The notes beneath the pieces are model-generated. The model worked only from the letters and a program-made list of their open reading frames with translations. It was not told where the DNA came from and searched no databases. A stretch of 64,000 bases of DNA from Liolophura sinensis. Taxonomy: Eukaryota; Mollusca; Polyplacophora; Chitonida; Chitonidae. The position numbers and the translations under genes are program-made. Each line of letters starts with the position of its first letter. Position 1 is the first letter of the stretch. Below, one piece after another: positions 11,601-22,600 of this stretch. The stretch covers positions 11,645,385 through 11,709,384 of the forward strand of contig NC_088295.1 in NCBI RefSeq assembly GCF_032854445.1, read 5' to 3'.

Positions 11601-12893
11601 CAAACTGGCAGGATCTACTAGTGATTGTGTAGAGAGAGAAGAAAAAGATTAAATTTTCAAAAGACATGCACAGAAAGGTAAGTTTCTTGTAAATTTTGCT
11701 CACTCTGGTTTTATGTTTATTCCAGGATCAAGCCTTAAGGGTCGTGAATGAGAGCTACGGATTCTGGCAGAACTTGATTTCTGGAAAGGCGGACAATGCT
11801 GGTATCTCTAGGTAATGTTTTAACTTGTCAGCAATTTGATTTCTGGCAAGGCAGACAATGCTGGTATCTCTAGGCAGTGTTAGTGACTTGTTGACAGTTT
11901 GATTCAGGCTTAGACACTTTTGGATGATATTATTTTACATTTTCCATGCTGTTTTGGTAAAGAATAAGCCCAATGACTAAGACCTGATAGAATAGTTGAT
12001 ACTCTGATAGATGACATTCTGTTTTTGAACCCTGTCAAATTGATATTTAAGCAATATTTTAAGTTGTATTTTATTATTTAATATTCTTATGCACAGTATT
12101 TGTGTGTTGTTTGCTATCAAGTTGGTTTAGTTCTTACAATTTAGTGTTGACTAGTTATGTTTTATTTAACAGAAACAATACAACAATAGAGGGACCCTTC
12201 AAAAAGTCGCAGGCTGAAGCAAATGAAGTTGTTGAAAAGGTAACTTTGTGAATTCGCTGACGAGACCATTTTGTACACTATAAACATCATGTTACCTTCT
12301 TTGCATTACAAATGTTCAAGTTTTCTCTGAACTCTGAAATTGCTTGCCACCAGGAAAGAAAACAAATGCTATGAATATTTCTTTTCATTGATATGTTGTG
12401 GTCCATAAGGCATATACTCAAGTGATGTATTTCTTGTGTAATTTCTCTCTCCCAGAGTGCACCACTTGGAGCTGAGGCTGCTTTGCCAGAGGACGGTAAG
12501 TTCACAAGTTTAGAGTTAGAAGACATCTACATTTATCAGGATATTTAAGGGAGACAATAAGTATAATTTCGAGAATTTGAGCAAGTTACTTCACCATTTT
12601 TTCCCCTTATCTGGTGATTTCACATTTATTTGATTCTTGTCATATTTAAAAATTTTTCATTCGTATGAAAGCAGTTCGTTTTATGAGTGGAAGAAATTGC
12701 AGTGCCAGGTTACTGCCAAACTTTTCTATATGTTATGTGTGTATATACAATTAATATTATATACAATTTACTGGATTTCGTTGATTCGTTAGACAACTAA
12801 GCGTACATTGTTAATTGGCATAGACTGTGTAAAAATTTCTGCATTTTCTTTGTTGTCATACCAGTGAACAGAAGCTACTACATTCTACATTAA
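2437..12893 (+). CDS. PPA1: Soluble inorganic pyrophosphatase (family I), 12 coding exons
   Basis: Hydrolyses pyrophosphate to two phosphates, pulling biosynthetic reactions forward; Mg-dependent. Coding exons: 2437-2644, 5468-5583, 7615-7734, 8208-8294, 8938-9001, 9173-9235, 9765-9805, 11351-11437, 11726-11811, 12173-12239, 12456-12495, 12865-12893. All introns are GT-AG and the phases join without a break. From the ATG at 2584 the product is 286 aa, close to human PPA1 (289 from memory); from the ATG at 2437 it is 335 aa. Family landmarks in order: [87 protein letters not shown]. The metal-binding aspartates (DxDPxD, IDEGETDWK) and the YYK substrate residues are kept. The signature has Q where N, S, D or G is usual. 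The short last exon ([10 protein letters not shown]) is the least certain part. Identification is by family knowledge; exon ends were read directly. Confidence 0.96.
2645..5467 (+). other. Pyrophosphatase intron 1
   Basis: 2.8 kb of AT-rich DNA. Open frames here (for example near 4089-4286 and 4445-4756) show no family motif or codon structure I recognise. Confidence 0.85.
5468..5583 (+). CDS. PPA1: Pyrophosphatase exon 2
   Basis: TTACAG acceptor, GTGAGT donor, phase 1 in and 0 out. It encodes the stretch containing [16 protein letters not shown] and [15 protein letters not shown], the core entry strands of the family. Confidence 0.97.
5584..7614 (+). other. Pyrophosphatase intron 2
   Basis: 2 kb, with a truncated SINE at about 7161-7274; nothing else recognised. 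Confidence 0.85.
7161..7274 (+). mobile_element. SINE 3' fragment
   Basis: Only the 3' part remains: CTCTGCCCAGTTTCCTCCCA, CATAATGCTGGCCGCTGTCA, TAAGTGAAATATTCCTGAGT and a CACCAATCAATTAAATAAAT tail. Same family as 13528-13794. Confidence 0.8.
7615..7734 (+). CDS. PPA1: Pyrophosphatase exon 3
   Basis: CCTCAG acceptor and GTAAGC donor, both phase 0, 40 codons. It includes [15 protein letters not shown] and [11 protein letters not shown]; the GYIWNYG tyrosine is an active-site residue of the family. Confidence 0.97.
7735..8937 (+). other. Pyrophosphatase introns 3 and 4
   Basis: Flank exon 4 (8208-8294). Plain AT-rich intron sequence with no repeat or gene recognised. Confidence 0.85.
8208..8294 (+). 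CDS. PPA1: Pyrophosphatase exon 4, metal-binding signature
   Basis: 29 codons between CCTCAG and GTGGGT. Contains [11 protein letters not shown] and [12 protein letters not shown]. The three metal-ligand aspartates of DxDPxD are intact. The residue after the first Asp is Gln (CAG), outside the set I remember for the signature (S, G, D or N). Confidence 0.97.
8938..9001 (+). CDS. PPA1: Pyrophosphatase exon 5
   Basis: Encodes [20 protein letters not shown] and the start of DEGE. The acceptor is a weak TTGAAG, but the phase and homology leave little choice. The donor is GTAAGC in phase 1. Confidence 0.95.
9173..9235 (+). CDS. PPA1: Pyrophosphatase exon 6
   Basis: TTGCAG acceptor, GTGAGT donor. 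Encodes [20 protein letters not shown], completing IDEGETDWK with its catalytic Asp and Lys. Confidence 0.96.
9305..9600. repeat. 37-bp minisatellite in pyrophosphatase intron 6
   Basis: The unit begins GAATCCAGGTGTTACACTTT and continues GGAACTAAGGTCTGGGA. Three central copies are nearly identical and decayed copies flank them. Confidence 0.85.
9765..9805 (+). CDS. PPA1: Pyrophosphatase exon 7 (41 bp)
   Basis: A short exon between TTCAG and GTAAGT, encoding [14 protein letters not shown], which matches the family's 'DINDVKRLKPG' region. Phase 1 in, 0 out. Confidence 0.95.
10100..10640 (+). pseudogene. Decayed FLYWCH zinc-finger gene, MULE/transposon-like
   Basis: A frame from about 10117 reads [20 protein letters not shown] then [20 protein letters not shown] and [10 protein letters not shown], the W-x-C...C...H layout of a FLYWCH finger. 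The expected second His is Arg. A +1 shift near 10360 continues as IYREEPVNL, stop, then [20 protein letters not shown]. Further on, [10 protein letters not shown] resembles the segment before the catalytic region of MULE-type FLYWCH proteins. Stops, a frameshift and the lost ligand make it non-functional. It lies in sense orientation in pyrophosphatase intron 7. The family call rests on motif memory; the boundaries are approximate. Confidence 0.65.
10809..10850. repeat. Inverted repeat, 14-bp arms
   Basis: TTTGCATTTCGCCT (10809-10822) faces AGGCGAAATACAAA (10837-10850) with one mismatch and a 14-base loop. It could be a hairpin or a remnant of a small inverted-repeat element. Confidence 0.6.
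11140..11271. repeat. 39-bp minisatellite upstream of exon 8
   Basis: About 3.4 copies of a unit ATTTTCAGATACACTGTTTT then GTAACTTAAGCAATCCCAG. Each copy carries a TTTTCAG acceptor-like word. Confidence 0.85.
11351..11437 (+). CDS. PPA1: Pyrophosphatase exon 8
   Basis: TTTCAG acceptor, GTTGGT donor. Encodes [20 protein letters not shown] and continues to AFDGKARNK. The YYK residues that contact pyrophosphate are present. Confidence 0.97.
11726..11811 (+). CDS. PPA1: Pyrophosphatase exon 9
   Basis: Encodes [20 protein letters not shown] and KADNAGISR. Donor GTAATG in phase 2. The last 36 bp and the donor are duplicated 62 bp downstream, inside the intron. Confidence 0.95.
11774..11905 (+). 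repeat. 62-bp tandem duplication of exon 9 end and donor
   Basis: TTGATTTCTGGAAAGGCGGA at 11774 recurs as TTGATTTCTGGCAAGGCAGA at 11836, including the exon end ATCTCTAG. The second copy has GC where the donor GT was. A partial third copy follows. Confidence 0.85.
12173..12239 (+). CDS. PPA1: Pyrophosphatase exon 10
   Basis: TTAACAG acceptor, GTAACT donor. Encodes [20 protein letters not shown] then EK, matching the family's 'NTTL..SPFK...A' stretch. Confidence 0.95.
12456..12495 (+). CDS. PPA1: Pyrophosphatase exon 11
   Basis: CTCCCAG acceptor, GTAAG donor, phase 1 out. Encodes [13 protein letters not shown], equivalent to the variable near-C-terminal region of animal pyrophosphatases. Confidence 0.9.
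12865..12893 (+). CDS. PPA1: Pyrophosphatase exon 12 with stop
   Basis: ATACCAG acceptor; joined in phase it reads VNRSYYILH and TAA. It resembles the 'DVDKWFHH' end of vertebrate enzymes. It is short, so another 3' exon is possible. Confidence 0.75.
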
Positions 12894-13527
12894 TTTCTGG
12901 GGCTTTTGGAACTGAAGAAGCGCTGGCATCTGATGACTATACAATTGGCTGGGAACAACTGTCCATGACTGCAGATTGATGATATCTTGCCTCATTATTA
13001 CTCTTGTATCACAGGGGCTGCTACAATCAGCAAAATATGCGTGATATTATATACTTATAGTGTAGTGAAAGTACACTGTGGTGTATCAGTTTACATAAAT
13101 AATTCAAAAAAGGAAATATGTTAAAATTAACTGATGTCGGATCCTTCATTTTTGAACACTTTGTGTGTGACAGACAGAGTGGTAGAATTGCAATATTTAT
13201 TTGATTTAATGTTTGTGATTTCTAAGAAGCACTGTAGAGAAATGATAATTTCATATCAGTGATAATATGAACGCAATTTATTGGCCTCATTACTAAGCAA
13301 GAGCTACAAATTCCACCCTTAAGCTATTGTCACCTTTATCAGGATGATTTTCTCGAAGATTTTTAAAGTTAAGAATCAATATTGTAGCCAAAGATCTGAT
13401 TGTGAGTCACAAGGCTTTTTATCGTAGCTGTGTTTATAATGCCTGTTCTAATTCATTCATATAGACTTGCCTTGTGAACTGTCAACACAGACTATTTCCA
13501 TATAAATAGGTACACATTCTGGAGGGG

Positions 13528-13794
13528 CCTCCGTGGCTCAGTCGGTTAGCGCGCTAGCGCAGCGTAGTGACCCAGAAGCCTCTCACCAATGCGGTCGCTG
13601 TGAGTTCAAGACCAGCTTATGCTGGCTTCCTCTCCGGCCGTACGTGGGAAGGTCTGGCAGCAACCAGCGGATGGTCGTGGATTTCCCCCTGGCTCCGCCC
13701 GGTTTCCACCCACCATAATGCTGGCCACCGTCGTATAAGTGAAATATTCTTGAGTACGGCGTAAAACAGCAATCACAAAAAAGAAAAAAAAAAA
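13528..13794 (+). mobile_element. Full-length tRNA-derived SINE with target-site duplication
   Basis: Starts CCTCCGTGGCTCAGTCGGTT with B-box-like GTGAGTTCAAGACC. Tail GTATAAGTGAAATATTCTTG, then GTACGGCGTAAAAC and an A-rich end. Flanking 16-mers at 13512-13527 and 13795-13810 match at 14 positions. Confidence 0.93.
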
Positions 13795-14336
13795 ACACAT
13801 TGTGGAGAGGCTGAATTGCCTATATTCCGACATGGTGAAGGCTGATTGGTTTAAGAGTAACTTCTGGAGACGGTTAATCCTGGTGAAGGTCATAAACCCA
13901 CATAATTACTGTGATCACAGTTTTATGTATATGTGCATGTCATTTGAACTTATGACAACTGTAAATGGGCATTCAGGTCTTATCAACTAAGTGCAGTTAC
14001 CAGTGGATTTTTTTGCCCGACTGTTTGTTTTCTGTAAGAATTACCTCCCTTGCATTGTAAGACTCACAGCAAGTACAATCTTATAACATTGAAACGTCTC
14101 CACTGGCAGATTACATGTCCATCTGTTTTGCCTTGTCCGATGTGGCATTTGCTTTCTATGACAGTGATTTTCATACAGGCAACTGTTGTTTAAATATTGG
14201 CTTGTTGAGGGGAATTTGTGCCTTGTTTTGTCTGTCCGTCCAGGTGTCTGTGAATATTTGTGCCCATGGGCATGTATGTTAATCATGTCGCCCAGCAGTC
14301 CACCGAGGAATGATAATTCTGTATACAATTAACAAT

Positions 14337-14342
14337 AATAAA
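14337..14342 (+). terminator. AATAAA poly(A) signal candidate (pyrophosphatase)
   Basis: AATAAA 1.4 kb past the stop. Either this or 15828 could end the mRNA. Confidence 0.35.
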
Positions 14343-15827
14343 ACCTGAGGCAGAAACCTACAGAGTTTCCCCTTCAAGTTTTTTCCAACACATTTTTACC
14401 CTAGCCACCATTAGTCTTCCCTGGTTCAGGTAATGCTACTAAGATAAATGTGAAAATACAGTAACAATTCAGGCAGTATCACCAAGATACTTTAAAAATG
14501 AAATAGAGAACATTTCAGGCAATTTTACCAAGGTATTGTAAAAATACGGTACCATACAAAAACTATCCTCCCATACATACCCAGAATTTATGTGATAGAG
14601 CATCATACCTGTAATAAAAGCTTCATTTCTGGGCTTGACGATGCATTGTGTTGCAAAATCTTACAATGGATTCCAGAATTTTCAACTAAGTATTGATTGT
14701 TCATTTTTAAAAGGAGAGGTATATAAAAAACTGTGCATATCTGAAGTTTGGTTGTTGAGCATCCTACTGTTTGTAAGATGTTCTGAATTGGTCTGCATTT
14801 TAAACGTGATCTGAGTGTCTTTTGTTTACGTTCACTAAAAGCATCCAGAAATGTAACATCTGGCATCTCATTCTGAGCAAGTTCTGCTTTCTGAATGTAA
14901 GTTGTGGGAATGCTTGTAGCTGAAACGTCTGCTTCTCTAATTTATTTTTTATGTAATCATCAGATTTTTGTCACTTATTTATCCGTCTTATCACATGCTC
15001 AAAAAGTGCTCTGACATCCTTTGTACTGGCATGTTCATTACGTTCATATGTTGTTGTAGTTTCTGCACCGTAGTATAATGGCTGTAGGCCTACTCAGTGA
15101 CTTGTCCATTTACTGTTCTGTGTTCTCAGTCTCTGCTGTCACCACGGTAACTTACCAAGTGTTTCCGTGGTTACTGGATAAGAATGTTCACCAGCGATAA
15201 GTGTTCCTCATTAATCTTCAACTGCAGCATGGCTGTTTTCTTTCATTTATATTAATGAATAAATTTTATCATTTGTGAACAAATGCATATCAGTATTTAT
15301 AGCTTTTTTGTACATCACAATTTAGTTTCTTTGCACTGAGGAAAGTAGATTAATTTACCGAATTATTGATGGTTAACACAGTTCTCAAGAATATTTCACT
15401 TAGAACACCGAAGTGCCAGAATAAAAACGACAAGCCTTGGGCAGGTAAAGTAGCTAACACATGTACATCATGCTGGTGGAAGACAAGTACTCTTCAACAA
15501 ACATTAAAACTATTAAGGGTTGCTTGTCACAGATGCCTCTCAAACAGTGCAAGTGATAGAATCTACAAAATCACTTTCCAAAAGCTACAGCTAAAGCATC
15601 CTAGTCAAGCACCTTCATCACCAAGACAGCTACTGTCTGCACAGGACAATACACCAAAGGGCTATCAAGAAGTCAATACAACATCACAAGGCCACTGGTA
15701 TGACATAAGCCAGACAGCAGTTTGCATGCACCAGTAAAATATGCTGTGATTTTGTAAGTTTTCTACCTGAAAATGCTCCAGGCCATGCAGTACCATTTTA
15801 CACAGGGACATGCTCTTGTTTACCCCC

Positions 15828-15833
15828 AATAAA
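15828..15833 (+). terminator. AATAAA poly(A) signal candidate with GT-rich follow-on
   Basis: AATAAA followed within 10-20 bases by GAGGTGTTGCGTCCGCT, a GT-rich element expected after a cleavage site. Confidence 0.4.
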
Positions 15834-16353
15834 ACTTTGAGGTGTTGCGTCCGCTCATAACCACTAATATGGCTTGCTTATTCATCAGCGACACTCTTAA
15901 GGGCGAGACCCTTTACTAGTAAACAGTTCAGCCCTTACAAGTCTGTAAATTCCTTCATGTGCCTAACATGTACCTGTAGCTATTCAGAGTGAGGGAATTT
16001 TTTAGTCATATGACGACGTAGAAGTCTTTAGAGTGGAGGTATGTATAATGTACCTCCTTGCTGCAGGACTGATGTCCACTGCTCTTTTATCTAGCAGCGG
16101 TTCAGAAGCAAGTGCTTTGACAAAATGCGGATGCCATCATGCAACTTACAGCACTGATTAAATGACATTTACTTAAGTACACGGACATTGAATTTACTGT
16201 TGGGGATTTTTTCTTTTTCAGTATTCCAGATTAGCTTATATCTGTATAGAAACATGCGAGTAAAGGCCAATCATAATCGTACAAGCATTCATGTTAAAGC
16301 AGACAAGTGTTACACAGAAAGTAGCAACAAAGGGTAAATTTCTCCAACTCTTG

Positions 16354-16359
16354 TTTATT
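16354..16359 (-). terminator. AATAAA poly(A) signal candidate (TCF)
   Basis: AATAAA on the minus strand, followed downstream by a TTTGTTGCT stretch. Confidence 0.35.
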
Positions 16360-18824
16360 ACAGAACCATGTGGCAGTAATGATGTACACATGAATACACA
16401 GCGCTGGAAAACCACAGAGCTTTGTTAATGTACCACTGATATGTGCAAGGAAGAACATACACAAATAAGGCATCTGATGTCCACCTCAAGCGGAGTGAGG
16501 GGTTGTTGTGGAGGGAACAAGACAAGAATAAAACAAATTAAATTCAGGATAAATCCTTTTTAAGAACAACTTTATATGAACCTTTATTTATCCTTTCTGA
16601 AATTGTGTACTGTCCAATACGGTCTACGCAAAACAGAACAACAGATATCAAGCCTGATACAAAGAAATAATCATGAGAATTGGACCTTCATTTCAAAACA
16701 TTTCCTTGACAGAGATTTTGTTGCAACAACATCAGCGGGCTGAATAAAAAAAGAATCTTGACTAGACTAGAATAAAATCTGCAAACAGCAATTAACAAAC
16801 TCTTTTTTAGTATTAAGCTATGCTAGAGAACTTTAGCAATGTTTTTTTTTAAAACTTCTAATTTATCTAGAAGATGTTACACGTACTGATGTACAATAAC
16901 AGAAAGGACACTGTTAGACTAGACATTACAGAGAAGGTATCAACTTACAACTATAGCACTAGTCACTACTCTGCTCATACTGGTATCATCGATATGAATT
17001 TGCCATGCAAATGATTCTCACTTCAAGAACAATTATGTTGTATAGTCTCTCTATTTTCAAGGTCACTTCACATAAGAAATTTGATTTCTTATTTCTCTTA
17101 TAAGGAAATACACGTTTTGGCAGGACTATGAAGGGTTTTTTTTTTCAGTGATAAAATCTCATGAAATGAGTGTTAAAATATGACATTTATGACACATATA
17201 AAAACAGACACTAGTTCAAAAACAAAAGTGTTAAGTAGCTAGTGTGATGAGACTAGGCCTGGCCTACACAATCTGTTATTTATATACACACCTCTTCACA
17301 ACATTATGGCATCTTTGAGATAGCAATATAATCAATGAAACAGTGTGTATGTCATACAATGACAGTGAGATGTCTATAATATGAGAAGAGTCTGAGATAG
17401 ATGAGGGACTAAAGATCAGATCTACACATTACATTCGTGTAGTCTAACATGAAGGTTATAGAGTAAATAGGCACAACTACAACACTGTGGATGAACTAGC
17501 AAATGAGTATTTAGTCCTGCCTCAATTTTAACAAATCAAGTGAAAAACAATTGTTTATAATTCCAATAAAAGCTTTCTAGACCATGCAAGTTGATGGTCG
17601 ACTATAAAACATGGGCCTCTCATACATCTCATTCACTCCTTCTCACATCTCATTTACACATCACACTGGTCACACATGTAGCCACCATGATAGTTACATT
17701 TGTGGAAAATATAAACTCTACTTTCCAATGTTCTATGTACAGATGAACCAACCACAATCTACACGTATTATCACGGTTAAAAAATGTACACCAGTATCAA
17801 CACAAAAATGTGCCAGCCAGGTGGCATGAGGAGTTCCTGTTACATTACAACAACAACATCCATGGGACGCCATACCATGTCGAGCTTTCTGTACAACAGC
17901 ACTATAATAATATCCATCTCTGACCACTACAGCAACATTATGGGATGGGACTGGAGATTACCACCTGATTCTGAGAAACGTCAAGCTGTGAAATCACTAT
18001 CCACCATAGACAAAAGAAAATTTTAATCTTGATACAATAAAAAAAAATTATACAAGAGAAAACAAAAGCAAAAAATTTACGACAGAAATGGAATAATCTG
18101 TTTACAATCAGGCCTAACCTAGACAAATTTTGTAGTATTGAGGCAGTGTTTCAGCTGATGTTGGCTAGTGTATTGAGCTAACAATAATCTGATATCTATG
18201 AGAAAGTAAGATACAGAGCGTATAAATCCCAGAAATACAGAATTCAAAGCATTTAATCAGCACAAGACTTCAGGGAACAAACTAGATCATAGCCATAACA
18301 GATTTTGAATTTTTTATATTCAACTACATAATCATATTTGTATAGTCTTCTCTGCTAATGTGATAAAGTTGTAACAAGTCTGATCAGTTCTCATTGCAGA
18401 TGATGATCAAATCAGTCAGCAGACTACAACGTTTCATCGACACACATGATAAACTGCATCAGCAAAATGTCCCATCCCAAAGTTTTACTGTATTCTATTC
18501 TCCTTGGACAGAAGGTTCACATTGTCATAACATGGAGAAGTGAATAGCTGCCTTCTAACATTTGGCCACACATTATGGCTGCCAAAGTCTGTGTGGTGAA
18601 AAATAGACTGCAGGTCATCAATGGTCAGCATAGGTAGTGGCAGTCACAGCAGCTACTGGCCACTGCAGCTATTATGCCCATGTGGTATATGTGACCACGT
18701 GGTATATGTTACCACACATATAGTCCTTGAGTTCATCGGTGACTGACTAGTCAGCTGGTTAACAGGTGCTTGTGCTAGAGCTGTATACATCTGACACGTG
18801 TCCAATAGGTGATATCTGTCAATC

Positions 18825-19225
18825 TCAGCAAAGATCTGGCTCACCTGCCCCGTGTCCACCAGTCCTTGGCGTCCACCAGGTGGCAGATTTAGCCCACCTG
18901 TCTGGGTCCACCAGGCAGAAGATCTGGCTCATCTACCCTTATTGTCCATCAGGTAGCAGATCTGGCTCACCTGTCCTTGGTGTCCATCAGGTAGCAGATC
19001 TGACTCACCCGTCCTTGGTGTCCATCAGGTAGCATATCTGGCTCACCAGTCCTTAGTGTCCATCAGGTAGCAGATCTGGCTCACTTGTCCTTGGTGTCCA
19101 TCAGGTAGCAGATCTGGCTCACCTGTCTGTGGTGTCCATAAGATGATAGATCTGGCTCACCTGTTGTTGGTCTCCACCAGGTAGCCAATTTCGCGCACCC
19201 TGCAGTACTGTTCACCAGGTAGAGT
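18825..19225. repeat. 38-bp minisatellite just downstream of TCF stop
   Basis: About ten copies of a unit TCCTTGGTGTCCATCAGGTA then GCAGATCTGGCTCACCTG. In the TCF sense strand several copies read CAGGTGAGCC, identical to a 5' splice-site consensus. Outer copies are more diverged. Confidence 0.92.
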
Positions 19226-19338
19226 TCTCGTTAGCCGGGTCACACCTTTGAGCACACGTGCCCTATCTAGGGAAAGTGTTCCTCGTCACAGAGTGAGATT
19301 GGGGAAATGATCACAGACTACATCTGCGAGAGTTTGTG

Positions 19339-19621
19339 TTATGTGAAGGAGGGTTTAGTGTCCATCATGAGGTTTGTGTGGTGTAGCGGGGACGCCCTGG
19401 TGAGGGGTGGGGCTGGGGAGCCACCATTCAGGGAGCCGTCCCCACACATGTCCTGACCTGCCTCCTGGCCCGTAAATAGAGAGGGCTGGGGGCTGCCCAT
19501 ATTAGAGTCACTATCTCCATGAATCGAATCCATTCCCCCATAACTACACATATCCTCATCACAGTCCGAGCTCCCGTAACCATCCTCCCCCTGGAGAAAC
19601 CGAATGCACTTCTTTTTCCTT
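19339..19621 (-). CDS. TCF7L2: TCF last coding exon with stop
   Basis: TGTTTCAG acceptor. Opens with [12 protein letters not shown], giving the last C-clamp cysteine, then an acidic stretch ([20 protein letters not shown]) and a Gly/Ser/Pro tail ending MMDTKPSFT and TAA. No PLSL-type CtBP motif is seen. Confidence 0.95.
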
Positions 19622-22600
19622 CTGAAACAAGAAAGCAAAATGAGTGAGTGAAACAATAAAGCCGTGTGACACAACGATGAACTTACCATGGATCTGATCA
19701 GTTTGGCGGTAATGCCATATAGTACAAAGGTGAAACAACAGAAATGCTCATACAATCACAAACATGTGTCACACCAATGTTTTGTGTAAACTTGCATACA
19801 GTACAGGTCTCGAAAAATCACTTAAACTTTTCAAAATCTTTTGAAGCTAACTTATTAATGTGTGTATGTACTGAACACCAAATATTTATGCTTACAAACA
19901 TACATATAAATAACATACAAGTGAACAATGAACAAAATTACCCACATTTACCTGTTTGAATGATAAGTATTGTACTTATCAAAGTATTGAATGCCAAGGA
20001 AAAGACATATACATGGAGAAATGATGGCAAGCATCTAAATACACAGCAATGACAAAGCTAATATCAAACAGCAAACATAAAGCCACGAACAAGAGAAGCA
20101 TTTTGTTTTATTTCTATAAACTGCATTTTTGATGTATTTTCTCCGCATAGAGTTATCTCCCCTAGTTGTTGACATGCGCTGCTACATGATAATAACAAGC
20201 ATGTCTTGAGCTGCCATAGCTCTAGCAAGCACAATCCCATCCAGAAACAAATCACACCACACACAAGCCATCAGCTGCCTCCTCACCATGTGCCACATGT
20301 AGTTACTGAGGGAATCAGAGGAAAGAAGAAAGCCCCAGACACAAAGCTGAGATGTGTTTCTAAAGCATTTGAGCAGAGGCCATGCCATATTAGTTTCAAA
20401 AGCCAGCTTTATGCTGTACAGTGTTATATTTATGACTAATCAGCTCTAATTTCCCCAAATTGCTAAGACAAAGAGATACAGAGAGGGTCAGAATATTACA
20501 GTCTGATTATTACAGTATTTGTCATCTATATGAGTTGATCCTTTTGGGAATATTATATTGATGAAGTTACATTAAGCTTTGTGGAATTGGATCAGGCGAA
20601 GAGGAAAAACCAATAAAATAGCAAGATTATGTGTACCAGTTCACTCACTCTTGCTCTAGATTGTGCCAGGATATTCAGACATGCGACCACAAAAACTAAT
20701 GAGCTGAAGGACAGGGGTAACCATCACCTCAGGACAGAGCAAGGCCTTCTGTCTTATTGCAAGTGTTGCTTCATCATAGTATTTATAATAGTGCTAACAT
20801 TGAAATCCCTCCAACAATTACATCAGCAGCAGAATGAATCCGTGAACTCGACTGCAACAACGAGGCCACCACAAAATGGGAGGAAGAGCAAAATTTTCGG
20901 ATCAACATGCACTTCTCTACACTGCACTATCAGCTGTTATGAATGAGGCTTAAATAACTGTCTAGTCTCTTCTCCTGTATTATAACCGTGAAAGCATAAA
21001 AATATAGCTTAACTAGAAGTGATTACCTGCAACCTCAGAAGCCAGAATGCAGGTAACAAACTCATGCAAAGGGGAAAAACAGATGAGAAAAAAACTGGAC
21101 ATATACTAAATGTGCAGGTCAACGCACATTTCCTATAATATAAACCATTTCATCCCTACATGTGTGAGCACAAGAAGTCAAACTGAAACAGACTGAACAA
21201 TGAAACGGACTGAACAATGAAAGCAACTGCAAAGATGTTAAAGATTTTCTTCATGTCTATTTGAAAAGCAGATCATGATATCATGCTTATATTTCACAAC
21301 CTTGCACCACCAATATTCTTGGTGGCTGTCGTCTGTGTTTAGGATTAAGTCTAAATTGTCAGCCTGCTAAAACTAATGTACTTGGTGCACTAAAAGCTAT
21401 TACTGCTGCAGTCTATTCTACGTCTGCCACATATTTCATGCCTTGCTAGCCTCATAAAGACATTTACATGAAGCAGACTACTGAACAGACAGACTACAAG
21501 CACTAGGCATCTGTACAAATCATCAATCATCAACATGCCATTCAATACACTAATACAAAAGTACAGCACAAATACATTAATGACTGCATCAAAAAAAAAA
21601 AAAAGAAAAAAACCTTATTCTGTTCGAGATGTACTGTTTTCGGTATTCTTCAACCTTAAGCAGGAAATGTGATGACTTAATTCTAAGAATGATTCATATT
21701 ACTTTGAACTGTGTGTACTATAGTTTATTGAGCTGATGTGAAAGTCACATTTACTTACTAACAGAGTACAATCTCTTGACAGCAAGCTTGAAAGCTCCTG
21801 CAGAATCCTTCACATGTGCGCAGTGTAAGATGATAATGCATCTCTTTAGCATGTGTGCACGTTTCTTTATTTCCTCATTAAAAGAAAAAAAGCAGGTATT
21901 ATCTCCCTTCCCAATACTGGTGAGAACCACGATGCAGGTAGCCTAACACAGAGACAATACAGAAGCAATGGAAGATGAGGCTTGAATTATCTGCATGCTG
22001 TGCTGACACCAGCTCAGTACCTTACTATTATGTTTGCTCCGTGGAGTTTTGCGTTTCTAAATCAGCAGTCTGATTCTGATCACACTTTTCATGCAGAGAT
22101 CTGAAAAGAGAGAAGATGGCCATTGCAGAAAAGTTGACTTGTCAACACAGCAATGGGCTAAACTGTCACTCACATCATCTTAGAGAAACAGGACAGAGTT
22201 ACCATAGCAACCCCATCATACCTGTCCAAGGCTGCAAGGAAGAAAAGGTATGGTGTAATAGAGATAACGAAGGAGTTCGTTAGACAGACCGGAGAGAAGG
22301 ATTACACCCTGAACCCACACAGTTATCATCTAAAACACCCGTCATTTTTATAACACACACAATTCTCTAATGGGTTTAGTTCTAAATCAGTTTGTATAAC
22401 ACCAAAAAGTAACAGTGCAAAGTGCAATCTGTTGATTTTGTCCAACAACATTAAAACAACAAAAATATGGGGGGAAAAAAGTGAGGTACACAAAAATGGA
22501 ATAAAAGAGGAGACACCTAAACACTATTTTCATGCTCTGTTTTATTTTCAATTTGACTGGACAGCATGCCAAATAAGGTTATTGTCTGTGACAAAGAACA

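Larger units (their letters stand above)
11812..12864 (+). other. Pyrophosphatase introns 9 to 11
   Basis: Short introns around exons 10 and 11. Apart from the duplicated boundary, nothing recognised. Confidence 0.8.
12894..16350. other. Region between the two convergent genes
   Basis: Holds the pyrophosphatase 3' UTR and one SINE. The 123-codon frame at 15366-15737 resembles no family I know and is probably noncoding. Confidence 0.7.
16354..19338 (-). other. Probable TCF 3' UTR
   Basis: About 3 kb downstream of the TCF stop without another gene. It holds the 38-bp minisatellite. AATAAA on the minus strand occurs at 16588-16583 and 16359-16354, which set the likely ends. Confidence 0.5.

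Noticed and set aside
12996-13060. Alternative last pyrophosphatase exon after TATCACAG near 13010
   Set aside because: It reads GAATISKICVILYT, unlike the family; the exon at 12865 fits better.
13528-13893. Several overlapping frames and tRNA-like A and B boxes
   Set aside because: They belong to a SINE. The head is tRNA-derived but is not an intact tRNA gene.
15366-15737. 123-codon plus-strand frame past the pyrophosphatase stop
   Set aside because: No motif or family resemblance and no splice context. It most likely lies in the 3' UTR or between the genes.
18825-19225. Minisatellite considered as coding repeats
   Set aside because: 38 bp is not a multiple of three and the array lies past the TCF stop.
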